From assembly GCA_963576735.1 (NCBI GenBank), contig OY755171.1:13888001-13952000 (forward strand): a stretch of 64,000 bases of DNA, given 5' to 3'. Made by a program: the position numbers and the translations under genes. Below, piece after piece: positions 13,978 through 25,432 of this stretch. Source of the DNA: Bedellia somnulentella (Eukaryota > Arthropoda > Insecta > Lepidoptera > Bedelliidae). Every line of letters begins with the position of its first letter. The first letter of the stretch is position 1. Under the pieces are notes generated by a model, which saw only the letters and a list, made by a program, of their open reading frames with translations, searched no databases and was not told where the DNA came from.

Positions 13978-14158
13978 GACTGTGTACGTTTACTGGATTA
14001 TTGGATTGAGTGGACTGTGTATGTTCACTGGATAATTGGACTGAGTGAACTATGTATGTTTACTGGATTATTGGACTAAGTGAACTACGTATGTTCACTG
14101 AATTATTGGACTGAGTGAACTATGTATATTCACTGGATTATTTATTTATATACATAAC

Positions 14159-14535
14159 ATGCGACATGATAGTCCAGTGGGTAGAACACCCGCCCGAAAA
14201 CAGAAGGGCGTGAGTTCCAATCCTGGGTCGGGCCTACACCAATTTGTCTTTTCTAAAGTCATATGTGTGGTTAATTTATCAATCATGGTTGCTAACGGTG
14301 AGGGAAAACATCGTGAGGAAACCCACATGGCTGAGTTGTACTTAGTCATGTGACAGTGTATTCGTACAAAACGGCGATAGGCCTGCCCCCTATCACGTGA
14401 GTACACTGTCTAAGCAAAACGTGGGTACCTTCTCTGGACACTAGATGGCGCTGCCATGTGAGTTCAGAAGTATTGGTACCTCTGCCAACCCCTTCGGGGA
14501 TAAACGGCGTGAACGTTTATGTTATGTTATGTTAT
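14159..14535 (+). mobile_element. SINE-A, near full length, second copy in the minisatellite
   Basis: Nearly identical to 13618-13977, with a longer TTATG-repeat tail (ttatgttatgttatgttat). The two copies either inserted independently or arose when a SINE-bearing minisatellite block was duplicated. Confidence 0.9.
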
Positions 14536-15461
14536 ACATAACACAATCATATTTATTTACATAACACAACCATATTAATTTATTTATTTACGTAACACAA
14601 CTATATTATGGGACTGAGTGGACTGGATATGTTCACTGGATTATTGGACTGAGTGAACTGTGTGTGTTCACTGGATTATTGGACTGAGTGGACTGTGTAC
14701 GTTCACTGGATTATTAGACTGAGTGAATTGTGTATGTTCACTCGAGAATGCGACTGAGTGGACTGTGCATGTTCGCTAGATTATTGGACTGAGTGAATTT
14801 TGTATGTTCACTGGATTATTGGACTGAGTTAACTGTGCATATTCACTGGATTATGGGACTAAATGGACTGTGTATGTTCACTGAATTATGGAACGGAGTG
14901 GTCTGTTTATTTTCACATTAATTAATTTGCTATGTTCACTTGACCTAACTGGACTTGCCTAAAGTGAGAGTGATTAAAATCGCTAGTCTGTATATGTTCA
15001 CTGGATTAATGCACTGAGTGGTCTGTGCATGTTGACTGGATTATTGGGCTGAGTGAACTGTGTATATTCACTGGATTATGGGACTGAATGAACTGTTTAT
15101 ATTCACTGAATTATGGGACTGAATGGACTGTTTATGTTCGGTGGATTATGGGAATGAATGAACTGTGTTTGTTCACTGGATTATTGCACTGAGTGGTCTG
15201 TGTATTTTCACTGGATTATGGGACTGAATGGACTGTGTATGTTCACTGGTTTATGGGAATGAATGAACTGTGTATATTCACTGGATTATGTGACTGAATG
15301 GACTGTGTATATTCCCTGGATTATGGGACTGAATGGACTGTATATGTTCACTGGACTATGGGCCTGAATGAACTGTTTCCGCTTCATTTCCTCGATTACG
15401 GAACGGAGTTGTCTGTGTATTTTCACATTAATATAAAACTAAATGAACTTGCTATGTTAAA

Positions 15462-15719
15462 TTGATTAAACTGGACTTGACTAAAGTGAAAGTTAATGAA
15501 ATTAGGATGTTGTCATATTTGAATTTTGACTTATGGAACGGACATCAATTCAGAGGATTTAGGATTTCAGATATGGGACCCCAGGAGGATAACGAGGGGA
15601 CTCCTCCACGAACTCCTCCGAGAAATCAATTGAGGAGAAAAAGAAGAAGATCTTCTTGTACATCTTCTAGTGAGGAGGATAGAACGCCGCATATGGCGCG
15701 AAGGATATCAAGCCGTTAG
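15462..15719 (+). CDS. Unassigned 85-codon ORF, Arg/Ser-rich C terminus
   Basis: The open frame follows directly after the minisatellite. The second half is strongly biased (TPPRTPPRNQLRRKRRRSS, then SSSEEDRTP), as in nuclear RS-like or retroelement nucleocapsid-like basic proteins. The first half has no motif. No convincing start context or splice evidence. It could be a fragment of a retroelement ORF or chance; I do not recognise it. Confidence 0.2.
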   Translation: MIKLDLTKVKVNEIRMLSYLNFDLWNGHQFRGFRISDMGPQEDNEGTPPRTPPRNQLRRKRRRSSCTSSSEEDRTPHMARRISSR

Positions 15720-16484
15720 AGTGCTGAGGATATGCTACTGGCCAGTTTCAAAGGAGAGTAAAACACTTCAGTAAGAATTAAACCACAGAATTAGCCAAAC
15801 ACTGATACCTACTGATCCAAAATTCTTAATTAGCAATAAATGGTTCACTTTAACGAATGCACTGGCAAATTCTATGTAAATCACCAAGAAATTCGTAATC
15901 ATACACTTGAAATCCAAAATTTTAAGTCGGTAGATCAATTAATTTCAAAGTTAAGCTAATATAAAGTTTCGCATTTTCGACACTGACTGACTGACTCACT
16001 GATAATCAAAATAGACCTAGTAATTCCCATAAACCTAGAGAGCTGAAATTTGGTACTGAGGTAGATTTTAACGCCCACATAAAGAAAAAACTATCAGAAC
16101 AAGGTTTATGGAAGATCTGGACTACCTGGTGACGCTGATGAGAAAACATAATAAGAGTACTGCCAAACTATAAATAAGCGCATTTACGAGAAATAGTATT
16201 CGATTAACTGTATTCTACTCAATAAATAAAAATATTCAGTCCAACAATTATTATTTATGTACTAGCACTCAGCCGCGGCTTCGCTCACGTTATTTAGCAT
16301 TACTACCAGTACACGTCACTAGATGGCGCTGGCTGTATTTTAAATCCCAGTAGCGTATTGATTTACACATTTAAAAGTTTTTTGGAGTTTTCGTGGAGTT
16401 TATTTTTATTTGATTTCACAAAGAATATAATAAAAAGAAAATGTAACCATTCAATCAGTCTACGTCCTGTCAAAAAGAAGTGAA
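15720..16484. other. Repeat-derived intergenic sequence
   Basis: No gene. Contains a gactgactgactcactgat short tandem and the phrase agccgcggcttcgctcacgt typical of old lepidopteran element ends (from memory of such genomes, not from this window). Confidence 0.4.
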
Positions 16485-16909
16485 ATCCCACCAAAAACAT
16501 TCTGTAAAAAACTAGCCAAGTCTCGATAGAGCTGCTTGATTATCTCCAAAAAGCAATGATACTTAAAAATAAGTGGAGCCTAAAGTTCTTTACTGCGATT
16601 TATTTATTGAAATCTTCTGAACTTCTTTGCCGATTATGTAGAGTCCACTTAACATTTTTTTTTGTGATTCTAATCTATTTGTATTTTTAGTTGTAAGAAC
16701 TCTGTTGATTATTTCTATATTTCCCTTAAATTTTGATCATAATCTACGAACTACAAGTCACATTCACTAAACTATAATAATAAATAAATCGCAGTAAGGA
16801 ACTTTAGTCTTGGCCCCACTTATTTTAGAGATTTCATTACTTTTTAGAGATAAACAAGCAGCTCTACCGAGACTTGGCTAGTTTTTTTACAGAATGTTAT
16901 TGGTGGGAT
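16485..16909. mobile_element. Foldback MITE with ~120-bp inverted arms
   Basis: Left arm 16485-16607 and right arm 16783-16909 are inverted copies, starting ATCCCACCAAAAACATTCTG and including aactagccaagtctcg and tactgcgatttattta. Spacer of about 175 bp. No coding sequence. Target duplication not resolved. Confidence 0.85.
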
Positions 16910-18161
16910 GTATTTTATTTTGTAATAATGAGGCAGATTATTCATTTATATAGTTAGAGAAACAAGGAAGAATAGAAACGGGTCTATGGTTTGATAAAAA
17001 ACATAAATCACCTTTCTTGTGAATAGGTATAAATCGTGCTCTTTTCATTGATTAAGAAACTGTCCGTCTCGTAGAGAACGATTGAATATAATACGGATAG
17101 GGAAAGAGAAATATTTTGCACAAAAATTTACAAAGAGAGGGTGGATGCCGTCTGTACCAGCACTTTGATAAATGTTTAACTTACGTATCTACTTACTAAT
17201 TTTATTTGCGGCGATAAAACTATTTATATTGTTGGTGGCGTATGAAGATGACAAACTGTCCAAAATTGGGTCATTATTGTCAATATTTTTATTATACTAA
17301 TAGGAGAAATGGGTTGCAAATAGGTTAGTAATTTTTTATGCATTAGATCCAGTTGCATCTCAGCTGGAATTGCTGAAGAACCTTAACGCTTGCCTTTAAG
17401 AAATCTCCAAATGGAATTTGGATGGGTTTTGATTTATAATTCAAGTATATTTCTATAATCTCTATAGTTATATAGTTTAGTTGTATATTATATATTGTAT
17501 AGTATAGTTTGAAGCATCTATTACGTACAGTATCAATATCGTATTCAAGTTTATCTCTAGGATTTTCATATTTATAATATCTAGTTCGAATCTTGTTTAC
17601 TCAGTGATAACCCGAATGTTTTGGTAAACTATACCAGGAAACTAAACTATACATGACTGAATGTAAAGTATCATTAAGTAAATTCACCATACTATGAACA
17701 CTATCACAGAGAGTAAGGTATCCCAATCTATTGTACTTAATTCTAAATTTATTTTATCATAGTCATCTTGAAAGTATTCGACAAGAAATTAGAAAATCAA
17801 CCTTCTGCTTCGTTAGGTATAATTTTAATCGGTCTCTCGCTACTCAGTAGTAGGTTGGCGATTTGGTGAAGATTCTGCGAAATAATTTTGTTAATGACGG
17901 GAGGAGTACCAAACTTCTTTTAAAATTTATTGGTCATTCTAAGATTTTGGAAGTTCTCGAAAACGATCTTTAAAGGGTTACTGACGTTCCAGGTTTTGCT
18001 TTAAGAGGGAAGCATTACGATTCTGTCATTGCCTTGGATATAATTAGACCGTGTATTCATATAAAAGCCTTACAAGTTTAGAATAGCGATCCTAGTAGTT
18101 CCGATACTTGCAGTGACAATGACTGATATAATGCCCCTTCCATACCTTGTTTGGTATCTAT
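16910..18161. other. Intergenic sequence with one decayed open segment
   Basis: Mostly AT-rich with nothing recognised. A stretch at 17893-18124 (plus) reads as protein-like text interrupted by two stops (TKLLLKFIGHSKILEVLEND, later LRGKHYDSVIALDIIRPC). It could be a pseudogene fragment; the source is not recognised. Confidence 0.35.
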
Positions 18162-18165
18162 TTAA

Positions 18166-18511
18166 CACGTTCAGCGCGGCGGCTCAAAACCAGTACCGGG
18201 CTTTCAGTGCGTTACGGGGTGTATGAAGCCCCGAGCGTGACTTTCCGTTGGTGCGTTACAGGGTTGATAGTACCCCGTATACCTGAGTCACTTAATTTGG
18301 CTGTAATTTTATGAGTTTTTCAAATTGTTTTGTCTTTTTTTACCTCATGATAGACAGATAAATTCCCTATAATTTGCTCTTTTCGCCCCTGGTTTTGATG
18401 AAAGATGACGAAGTGAGAAACTTTTAAAGATTACGGGGCTTTTTCTACCCCGTCCCGCACTGAAAGTGAATTTTCACGGGGCTTATTCAACCCCGTAACG
18501 CACTGAACGTA
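18166..18511 (+). mobile_element. TTAA-flanked MITE, copy 1
   Basis: TTAA at 18162-18165, then CACGTTCAGCGCGGCGG. Internal and terminal CCCCGTAACGCACTGA-type motifs occur in both orientations (18203-18220 and 18490-18508). TTAA targets point to piggyBac-type mobilisation, which is inference. Right-hand TTAA decayed. Confidence 0.6.
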
Positions 18512-19064
18512 AACATATCGATGAAATTTTAGTGACGTGAATGAGTAGTATCGACATTTGGAGTCGATAAATATTTCCATCTCGCACATCTGAACGTTTC
18601 TGTTGGTTCTCTTTTACTTTAACGGGTTTACCAAGCCTTACGCCACGACTTCGTTTTATTTAACATGCAGTTGACCTAAACTAAAAAGAAAAAAAAATAT
18701 CTTACTAATCATGGGCAAAACGGCTGATCATTGGAAGTTTCTTTCAACTGTATGTTAGATGTGTTGTCATAGGCGAAGTGTAAATAGGTGAATTGTGTTT
18801 CGATAATGCAGAAGCCACGTTTCAATATCCACAAAACGATGCGTTTTCACTAACCATAGGTTTAATTTCCTACATTTATGTAGGAAATTTACATCAATGT
18901 ACGAAATTTAACCAATGGCACGCTTACTGGATAGATAGATAGAAACGGATAGATTCAAGATTCAAATGTTTTTATTCATTATAGCATTTGTACAAGTGTC
19001 TTAATGAACGTCATTATATTAAAAATACATTAATTGTGATGACCGCTTCATTGTTTTATCGAAT

Positions 19065-19397
19065 GCACCTTACGCTCTCGGCGTCACTAATTGAAATGAC
19101 CAAAAAAACCCCGTACGGGTAGGTAAAAAACTTACGGGGAGTAATGAACCCCGTACCGTACTAGAAGGAAACTTTTTCGCTCCAGTGCGTTACAGGGTTC
19201 ATAACACCCCGGATTGTTTTTTAGTGTAATCTAGTCCTTCAGAAGGTAAATAAACCAAATATACAACTATCTCTTTCATACGACTTAAAATGACAAAGAT
19301 ATAGCCTTCGCACCAGGGGATAGTTGCTATTTTTTGCTCCCGCACTGGATGAGAATCAAGGACGGGGACTTATAAGCCCCGTATCGCGCTTAAGGTG
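19065..19397 (-). mobile_element. TTAA-flanked MITE, copy 2
   Basis: Same GGGG/CCCC-rich motif set (gtgcgttacagggttcat, gccccgtatcgcgcttaagg). The right end reads CGCGCTTAAGGTG followed by TTAA at 19398-19401, the complement of the copy 1 left end. Left boundary uncertain. Confidence 0.55.
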
Positions 19398-19862
19398 TTA
19401 ACAAGTTGAATAATTACATTATGTATTAAATGTACATTAACTTAATCCTGTATAAAGTTTTCTGATTGTAAATTGTTCATAGTAAAACTTATTAATATAA
19501 TACTCTTTTAAAACACTTGCGGTTTGTAGACATTATATATTAATAATCGGGATTAACCAAAATAGATTTTAATATCACTTTCGTGGTTTGATTGTTAATT
19601 TAATGTTTTTTTAAACTAAAATAATTATTAAAAAAAAGTACATAATTATGTCGTCGGATGATTTGATGTTTAGGTTTTTTGCAAAAAAACCTAGGGATTT
19701 TGCAAAATCCCGGATAATTAGACAATGGTTATAATATTTTTTAATCTTTCTAGGTTTTTTGCAAAAGAACTAGTTGGTTAAGTATGACTGCGAATCGAAA
19801 TGCCAGTTTTTATGAATACTGTACACTGATTGGTCGATTGCAGTGCAACATAAACACGTCAT

Positions 19863-20192
19863 AATTTAAATCTTTTTGTTCATGAAATCCTCATGTGGGG
19901 ATTATTACTAACAAATAAAGGAAATAATAAAGGAATTATGTGATAGTTAGGCGTTTTCAACATTTGCATTATATCTGAAAAGATAGACAAGTGACCTTCC
20001 GAATTAGTAAAAAATTCGGAGGTAGGGAACGGAAACACTACTAAAACGTGTAAAAGAAATAAAGGATAGAAGAATTTCGCGCTGGCAGCCATTGACACTG
20101 TAGTTCCATTGGCAAGAGCGACGGGGGCGTATACCCGAGGTCGCGAGTTCGAATCCCGCCTGTGTCGAAATTTTTCTTTCCTTTATTTATTA
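19863..20192 (+). mobile_element. SINE-C insertion in FB2, tRNA-like module at its 3' end
   Basis: Flanked by the 13-bp duplication ATAAACACGTCAT at 19850-19862 and 20193-20205; FB1 shows the empty site. The body (from tcctcatgtggggattatta) precedes a tRNA-like region at 20094-20166, then gaaatttttctttccttta closes the element. A tRNA-like module at the distal end is unlike the usual 5' head of a SINE. Confidence 0.85.
20094..20166 (+). repeat. tRNA-like module of SINE-C
   Basis: Acceptor GACACTG pairs with the closing CTGTGTC apart from one position. The T arm contains the consensus B box GAGTTCGAATCCC. In the copy at 29650-29735 (minus) the acceptor GACACTG/CAGTGTC and T stem GCGGG/CCCGC are perfect. 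The anticodon stem only fits with an eight-base loop (GGCGTATA), so it is a tRNA-derived relic, not a usable tRNA. Confidence 0.7.
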
Positions 20193-20402
20193 ATAAACAC
20201 GTCATCTCTGATTGGTTGTTAATTAATACATCCTTACTTCATTGTTTCTACCTACATTTAATGTGATTGTTATTTTAATTTTAGTAACAAATAGTTCCTA
20301 AGTATAAAAATAGTATTGTCATTTCCCTTTATAACTCTAGCTACAATACCTCAATACTACAATCTCAGACATACTTACTTTATTGTTCCTACCTATATTG
20401 GC

Positions 20403-20476
20403 GACGTCCGTGGCCAAGTGGATAGGTGACTAGCTTTTCGGTCTGGAGGTTGCGGGTTTGATTCCCGTTGAGAGCA
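20403..20476 (+). repeat. tRNA-like module inside FB2
   Basis: A box TGGCCAAGTGG matches the eukaryotic consensus; B box GGTTTGATTCC differs at one base. Same module as 8392-8464, opposite strand. No convincing full cloverleaf. Confidence 0.6.
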
Positions 20477-20908
20477 ACATTTATGTGATGAGCATATGTG
20501 TATTATATTATATTAAACATATCGCTGAGTTAGTATCCCATAATACAAGTGTCACTTAGTTTTGGGTAACTTGATCTGTGTATAATATGTCCAAATGTAA
20601 TTGTAATTTTTTTTTATTCAATTCCTATCAAATAAGTATTGTCATTTTTTACCCTTTATAACTCTAGCTATAATATCTCAATACCACAATGATGAACCAA
20701 TCAGAATAAGAGTAGGCGAGCAATCAGAAATCAGCCAATCAGCATCAAAGAAGTACAATCTTACTAAACCCAATAGTTTTTTTGCAAAAAACCTAGTAAG
20801 ATTAACAAACATTATAACCGTTAGGTTTAAGGTTAGGGTTAGGTTTTGCAAAAAATCCTTAGGTTTTTTGCAAAAAACTTAAACATCAAATCATCCTACG
20901 ACACATAT

Positions 20909-21384
20909 ACTGTTTATTAACTTAGAAACAAAAGTAAGTTAATTAGTTAATATAATTTTTATTTTATTTTCATTTATTTAGGAAAAAAACAGTCTTAAAC
21001 ATTACAAATGTGCACAGTTATATAAGAAACAATTAAATCTACAGCATCATAAATTAATATTTTACAATTTCGTGTGCGGCAGGTAGATACATAAGGGTGC
21101 CAATTCTACAATTTTAAGAAACGTCACCTTTTGGATACAGTCTGTAGGTCAAATAAGTACAATACTGTTTCTCTATTTTTAGTCGTTACAACGTAATCGG
21201 TTCTACGTTCTACTATCTTAGCTGTCGGAGCATGGTTTTGTCAATTTTGACATTCCAAATCAGTCATTTATTCATTCTTTAATAAGTCAAATTAGTACTG
21301 TCATTTCAGTGATGTAAAAAATCTACCGCAATGACTGTACCTACTTCTGTACTATCGCCAAGACTAAAGAAATATAATTTAAGT
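20909..21384. other. AT-rich intergenic sequence, nothing recognised
   Basis: No open frame of note and no repeat that I can name. Confidence 0.5.
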
Positions 21385-21979
21385 TTTATGTACTGTACTG
21401 TTTATGAGTACTTTTTGCTAGAAGATTCGACAGAAATATTTTTTTATCACTGATAGACAGCTTAAATATATACTCGTCACATTGGGTTAATTCTTTCCAT
21501 GGGTATCGCAAGAGGCGACGTAGGGTATGGTGCTTTTTAAGGTGATTTTAGGCGATGCGGTTGAAGACCCATCACCAACGATACTTTATTTCGACCATCT
21601 TTCTTTTCCTATATCAACTTCCAAATGTGGCTGGGGAGTTTTTAGCTCTTAAGCTGTGGCTACCGCTTTTAAGGGATTTATGGCCGTTTATGTACTGTAC
21701 TGTTTATGAGTACTTTTTGCTAGAAGATTCGACAGAAATATTTTTTTATCACTGATAGACAGCTTAAATATATACTCGTCACATTGGGTTAATTCTTTCC
21801 ATGGGTATCGCAAGAGGCGACGTAGGGTATGGTGCTTTTTAAGGTGATTTTAGGCGATGCGGTTGAAGACCCATCACCAACGATACTTTATTTCGACCAT
21901 CTTTCTTTTCCTATATCAACTTCCAAATGTGGCTGGGGAGTTTTTAGCTCTTAAGCTGTGGCTACCGCTTTTAAGGGAT
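21385..21979 (+). repeat. Tandem duplication, two ~293-bp copies that look identical
   Basis: Copies 21385-21677 and 21687-21979 (offset 302 bp), read by eye as identical from tttatgtactgtactgttt to taccgcttttaagggat. Each includes a SINE-B-related segment (gcggttgaagacccatcacc). A recent duplication or an assembly artefact. Confidence 0.9.
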
Positions 21980-22261
21980 AAATGTATAGTATATGTATAG
22001 TAAAATAAAAACCTGTAACAATGTACCTACGAATTCAATGTCACAGGACAGGACTAAGTATAACTCAGCTATAATAGTTTCCTCAGGATATTTTCCCTCG
22101 TGGCTAACGTCCTCAATAAATAAAAAAGACGTTGGTCAAGGCCTAACGAGAACTAAAAGTCAAACCGATGAAGTGAAGTCTCAAGAAAAAGAGTTGAGAC
22201 TTGATTTCATCGTTATAAAAATTGAAAAATTTATGGGTATGTAAATGGTTAAATTTATGAC

Positions 22262-22346
22262 CGGTACCTACTCCATGGCGATCGATAGTCTCTGCCTACC
22301 CCAATAGGTACTAATGGCATGAGTATATATGTATGTATGTACCTAC
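22262..22346 (+). mobile_element. RTE-type LINE tail fragment
   Basis: Block atggcgatcgatagtctctg plus the ACTAATGGCATGAGTATATA tail and (GTAT)n end. Confidence 0.6.
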
Positions 22347-22369
22347 TCCGTAACTATCATGTATTTTAA

Positions 22370-22560
22370 TGGAATGTCTTCTAGGCATGACATTATTACA
22401 GAAGCCGCCTGTTTTTTTGAGAAAACTCTCTATTTGGTCCAATTGTGTCCTCCATAGTCGTCCTCTACTAACATCACTTTACAGTGCCTTCCACATTGGG
22501 TGTATAGATCTCTTTTACCAATTTACTTATTCATCCTCATCATGCCCAAAACGTCTTAAA
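22370..22560 (-). mobile_element. RTE-type LINE coding fragment, degenerate
   Basis: On the minus strand it reads LRRFGHDEDE..., SRGRLWRTQLDQIESFLKK, the C-terminal domain text shared with 48243-48540 and 42905-43370, with stops. The plus-strand open frame here is its shadow. Confidence 0.6.
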
Positions 22561-22879
22561 AATATTATTTCCTTAGTATTAGTATATGGCGAAATACCAG
22601 TTTTCATTGAAACAAACCTATCCCAAATTGTTTATTGATGTACAATAGTAAAAATTTTGTTTTATTTTTTTCCTCAATGATATAAAGTCTCTATAGGTAC
22701 CCTGTGTTTTGAAAATGACATCTGTCTTTTGCTCTGTTTTATATTCTACAGATAAGTTAGTGGGTCTATATAAACTATATATTTATTGCGGAATAGTTAT
22801 TTGAATTATTATAATTGTGCCAGTGACAAATTGGTCAAGTAAACAAAATAAATACATTTAAATTTATCACACAACCTGT

Positions 22880-23030
22880 CAGGCGTCCGAAGTGTAAAGA
22901 ATAAAAAAGCACGTATAAAAAGATTAATTAAACTAGAAGAAGCGTGATAGGTTAGCCAGGATCGTACCAATCCAACAAAATTAATAGTTTCTGCCTACTC
23001 CGATAGGAAATAATCTCGTAAGTTACGCTA
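22880..23030 (+). mobile_element. RTE-type LINE fragment, degenerate
   Basis: Reads caggcgtccgaagtgtaaag, then the aggatcgtac...agtttctgcctactccgat text seen in the other RTE tails. Confidence 0.55.
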
Positions 23031-24955
23031 GTAGGTTTATATGATTTTCTTTTATATTTTTTTTTTATTTTGATAGAGAGAAAAAAAACTTGAAATTATT
23101 ATTTTAATTGAAATATTTATATTTAATTTATGATGAAATAAATATTTTTTAGAGAAGATGTGGCACGTTTAAGAGTCTTTTTAGTTTTTTTTACTTCAAG
23201 ACTTTTTTTCCTTGGATTAGACTTTGTTTTAAGTTTGCCTCATGCTTGTTCATAATTAGTCGTGTTTGTAAGATAACATTTTTAATTTTTGCAGTCTGTT
23301 CAAAGTAAAGTTAAATTTTTTTCTTACAAACTCATTACGCGAAATCTTGGCCAAACACAAACTTGCTATACAAAATAAGAAAAAAAATATTCCAACTGTC
23401 ATAAATTTGACATGAAACCGTCAAAATTCTATCACATTTCACTAAACATCACAATGCAAACTTAATTGATTTTTTTTATTGGTATTCACAATATTTTTAA
23501 GATTTAGCATAGGTGATGCATAGGTGTATGTCCCTGGTATGGTGATCCAAATTTGACGTTTTAGACTAGTTACCAGCTCATTCGGTCAGTGAGTTGAATG
23601 ATTTAAAAACTAGTATTGCCATTCTTATGCTACTATTGATATTACAAATACCTGCCACTTTATTTATTCTACCGTATACTCTTAATCCAAAATTGTTCCT
23701 AATTTTGTAACTAATTATCAATTATTTCTATAAAATTTTATTGAAAAAGAATAAAACTGTGTTTTAAATGTTTGACAAGTATGAATTGTCAGGTTGTTAA
23801 ATAAACATTTTTTTTATTTATTCGAATAGGCTGTTTGCAAGTATATCCAAAGCTAAAAAATAATTAAAGAGTAGAGACAAAATTTATGGAAAATAACACA
23901 AAATAAACAATTTTTATTTTCATTATTAGATGTTTTGAAAACGAATTAATACATTTTTTTATCCCGAATAATAATTAATTAAATAAATGGTTACTATTTA
24001 AAAATAAATATTATACGTAACTAAACGTGAGATACAAACCTAACTATACTGCTACCACTTATTCGTGAAGATGAAGCTAAATTTGAAGATTGCAAACTGG
24101 AACATTCATATGGTGTCTCTTTATTTGTAAGAATTCTTTGCGGAAGATTCTTTACGAACTGAAAATTACCCAAGAACATACATTTATATTTCAATCCTGG
24201 AAGTTCTCCTCCATGACTATCGAATAATATAGCGTATGTTTATCATACAAAAACTTGTATTATTAGTTCTTTGCTTATCTTACAGTGTAATAATATTTGT
24301 AACTAAAGCATATGCTTTAGTTACAAATATATAATAATATGTTCTAGATACTTGTTTCTTTATTCATTTACTAATGGACCTTCTCAAATTTGCACGATTA
24401 TTTAAATTGAATATACGCCTGTGTTTCTTCGGGTTAATATTTACTAGCACAAAAACTTGAAAACTGTGATTATTTAATTAGGAACAACGTTTTTAGGGCC
24501 AACGGCAACGGTAATAAATAACTATAAAAACTAAAAGCTTAACTGTTCTCGCATAGGTTTTACATAGCTGTTACCTAGCATAATTTACAATGCATAAGTT
24601 TAGTACATAGGCAACCCATAATGTTTGCGGATTACGTAGTGTGGCCGCACATGAACCTAACTTTTTAAGTATAAAAATTATTATATTTTTTTATATTACC
24701 TTAAGACTATTAATGTACATATTAAAATTCAATTCTTGGTATTTAAAAAAACATTGCAACGAGTTCCGTCTTTTACACTAATCAGCCAATCATTTTTAAA
24801 TTTCTTGTCTATAATATCTAATTTCCAAAAGGAGAGTTATTTTTTTGTATGTATTTCCCCAACAGCTCTACCGACATACTTTCCAGTTTCTTTCAAAAGT
24901 AACATAGGCTATATATCATCACACGAAATATCATAGGGGTGTTGGTTATGAAACT
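23031..24955. other. AT-rich intergenic sequence, nothing recognised except one palindrome
   Basis: No gene-like open frame. The only notable structure is the perfect palindrome at 24293-24330, listed separately. Confidence 0.5.
24293..24330. repeat. Perfect 38-bp palindrome
   Basis: Arm ATATTTGTAACTAAAGCAT is followed at once by its exact complement, with no spacer. Flanking taataat/ataataat gives imperfect extension. Could be the core of a small MITE. Confidence 0.9.
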
Positions 24956-24956
24956 G

Positions 24957-25045
24957 ACATACATATATGGCTTTAGAAGAGACAAATTTCAACCCTCGCC
25001 GCGGGTATTCTACCCATTGAGCTATCACTTTAGCTTTAACATACA
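24957..25045 (-). mobile_element. SINE-A head fragment
   Basis: The plus strand shows ggctttagaagagacaaatt, then ctacccattgagctatcact, the complement of the SINE-A tRNA-like head with its A box. Confidence 0.6.
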
Positions 25046-25159
25046 TACATATCAACTGGTTTCCCATAATACAGGCCTAGACTAGCTTGGGAACCTCTGC
25101 TTAAGGCTGTACTACTTTAAATGCTTCCTCAAATATGTTGTACATGTACTCTGTATTTT

Positions 25160-25432
25160 TCGATTCATACACGGCTATAAATCCCTTAACGGTGTAGAGC
25201 TAAGGCTTTGGAATGAGAAATTCCTGAGCCATTTTAGGAGTTGAGTGGTGAAAAGACGGTAATAATAAATAATTGTTGGTGCCGGATCTCCAACCACATC
25301 GCCCAGAAATCACTTAAAAGCCCACGCTAAATCACTTAGGGTATAGACCTTTAGACTCCTATTATTAAGATAACCCGTCGGTAGAAATGGGGTAGTGTTA
25401 TTCTAAGCTAAAACTACTCGGCGACACTTTTG
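25160..25432 (-). mobile_element. SINE-B, near full length, minus
   Basis: From the complement of the tail (cacggctataaatcccttaa) through accacatcgcccagaaatca to ggggtagtgttattctaagc. Moderately diverged. Confidence 0.8.

Larger units (their letters stand above)
13310..15450 (+). repeat. Minisatellite array, unit about 35 bp, interrupted by two SINEs
   Basis: About thirty degenerate units of the type attattggactgagtgaact + gtgtatgttcactgg. Clusters at 13380-13510, 13978-14150 and 14600-15440. Each unit contains the inverted repeat AGTGAAC...GTTCACT. The array is broken by SINE-A copies at 13618-13977 and 14159-14535 and by a recurring block with tttatttacataacacaac. Confidence 0.9.
19646..20908. 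mobile_element. Foldback element FB2 with nested tRNA-bearing insertion
   Basis: Inverted copy of FB1 (7831-8870). Arms start near TCGGATGATTTGATGTTTAG and end near CATCAAATCATCCTACGACA, with GGTTTTTTGC palindromes in both. It contains a tRNA-like module (20403-20476) at the homologous position and a SINE-C insertion (19863-20192) that FB1 lacks. Confidence 0.8.

Noticed and set aside
13618..14406. Open frames inside SINE-A copies (also 41593, 53465)
   Set aside because: The same peptide text recurs at each SINE-A copy, so it is repeat sequence, not genes.
13380..15440. CRISPR-like appearance of short repeats
   Set aside because: Head-to-tail degenerate minisatellite without unique spacers; eukaryotic context.
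20094..20166. Functional tRNA gene
   Set aside because: Acceptor and T arms are good, but the anticodon stem needs an eight-base loop, and the module is repeated as part of a mobile element.
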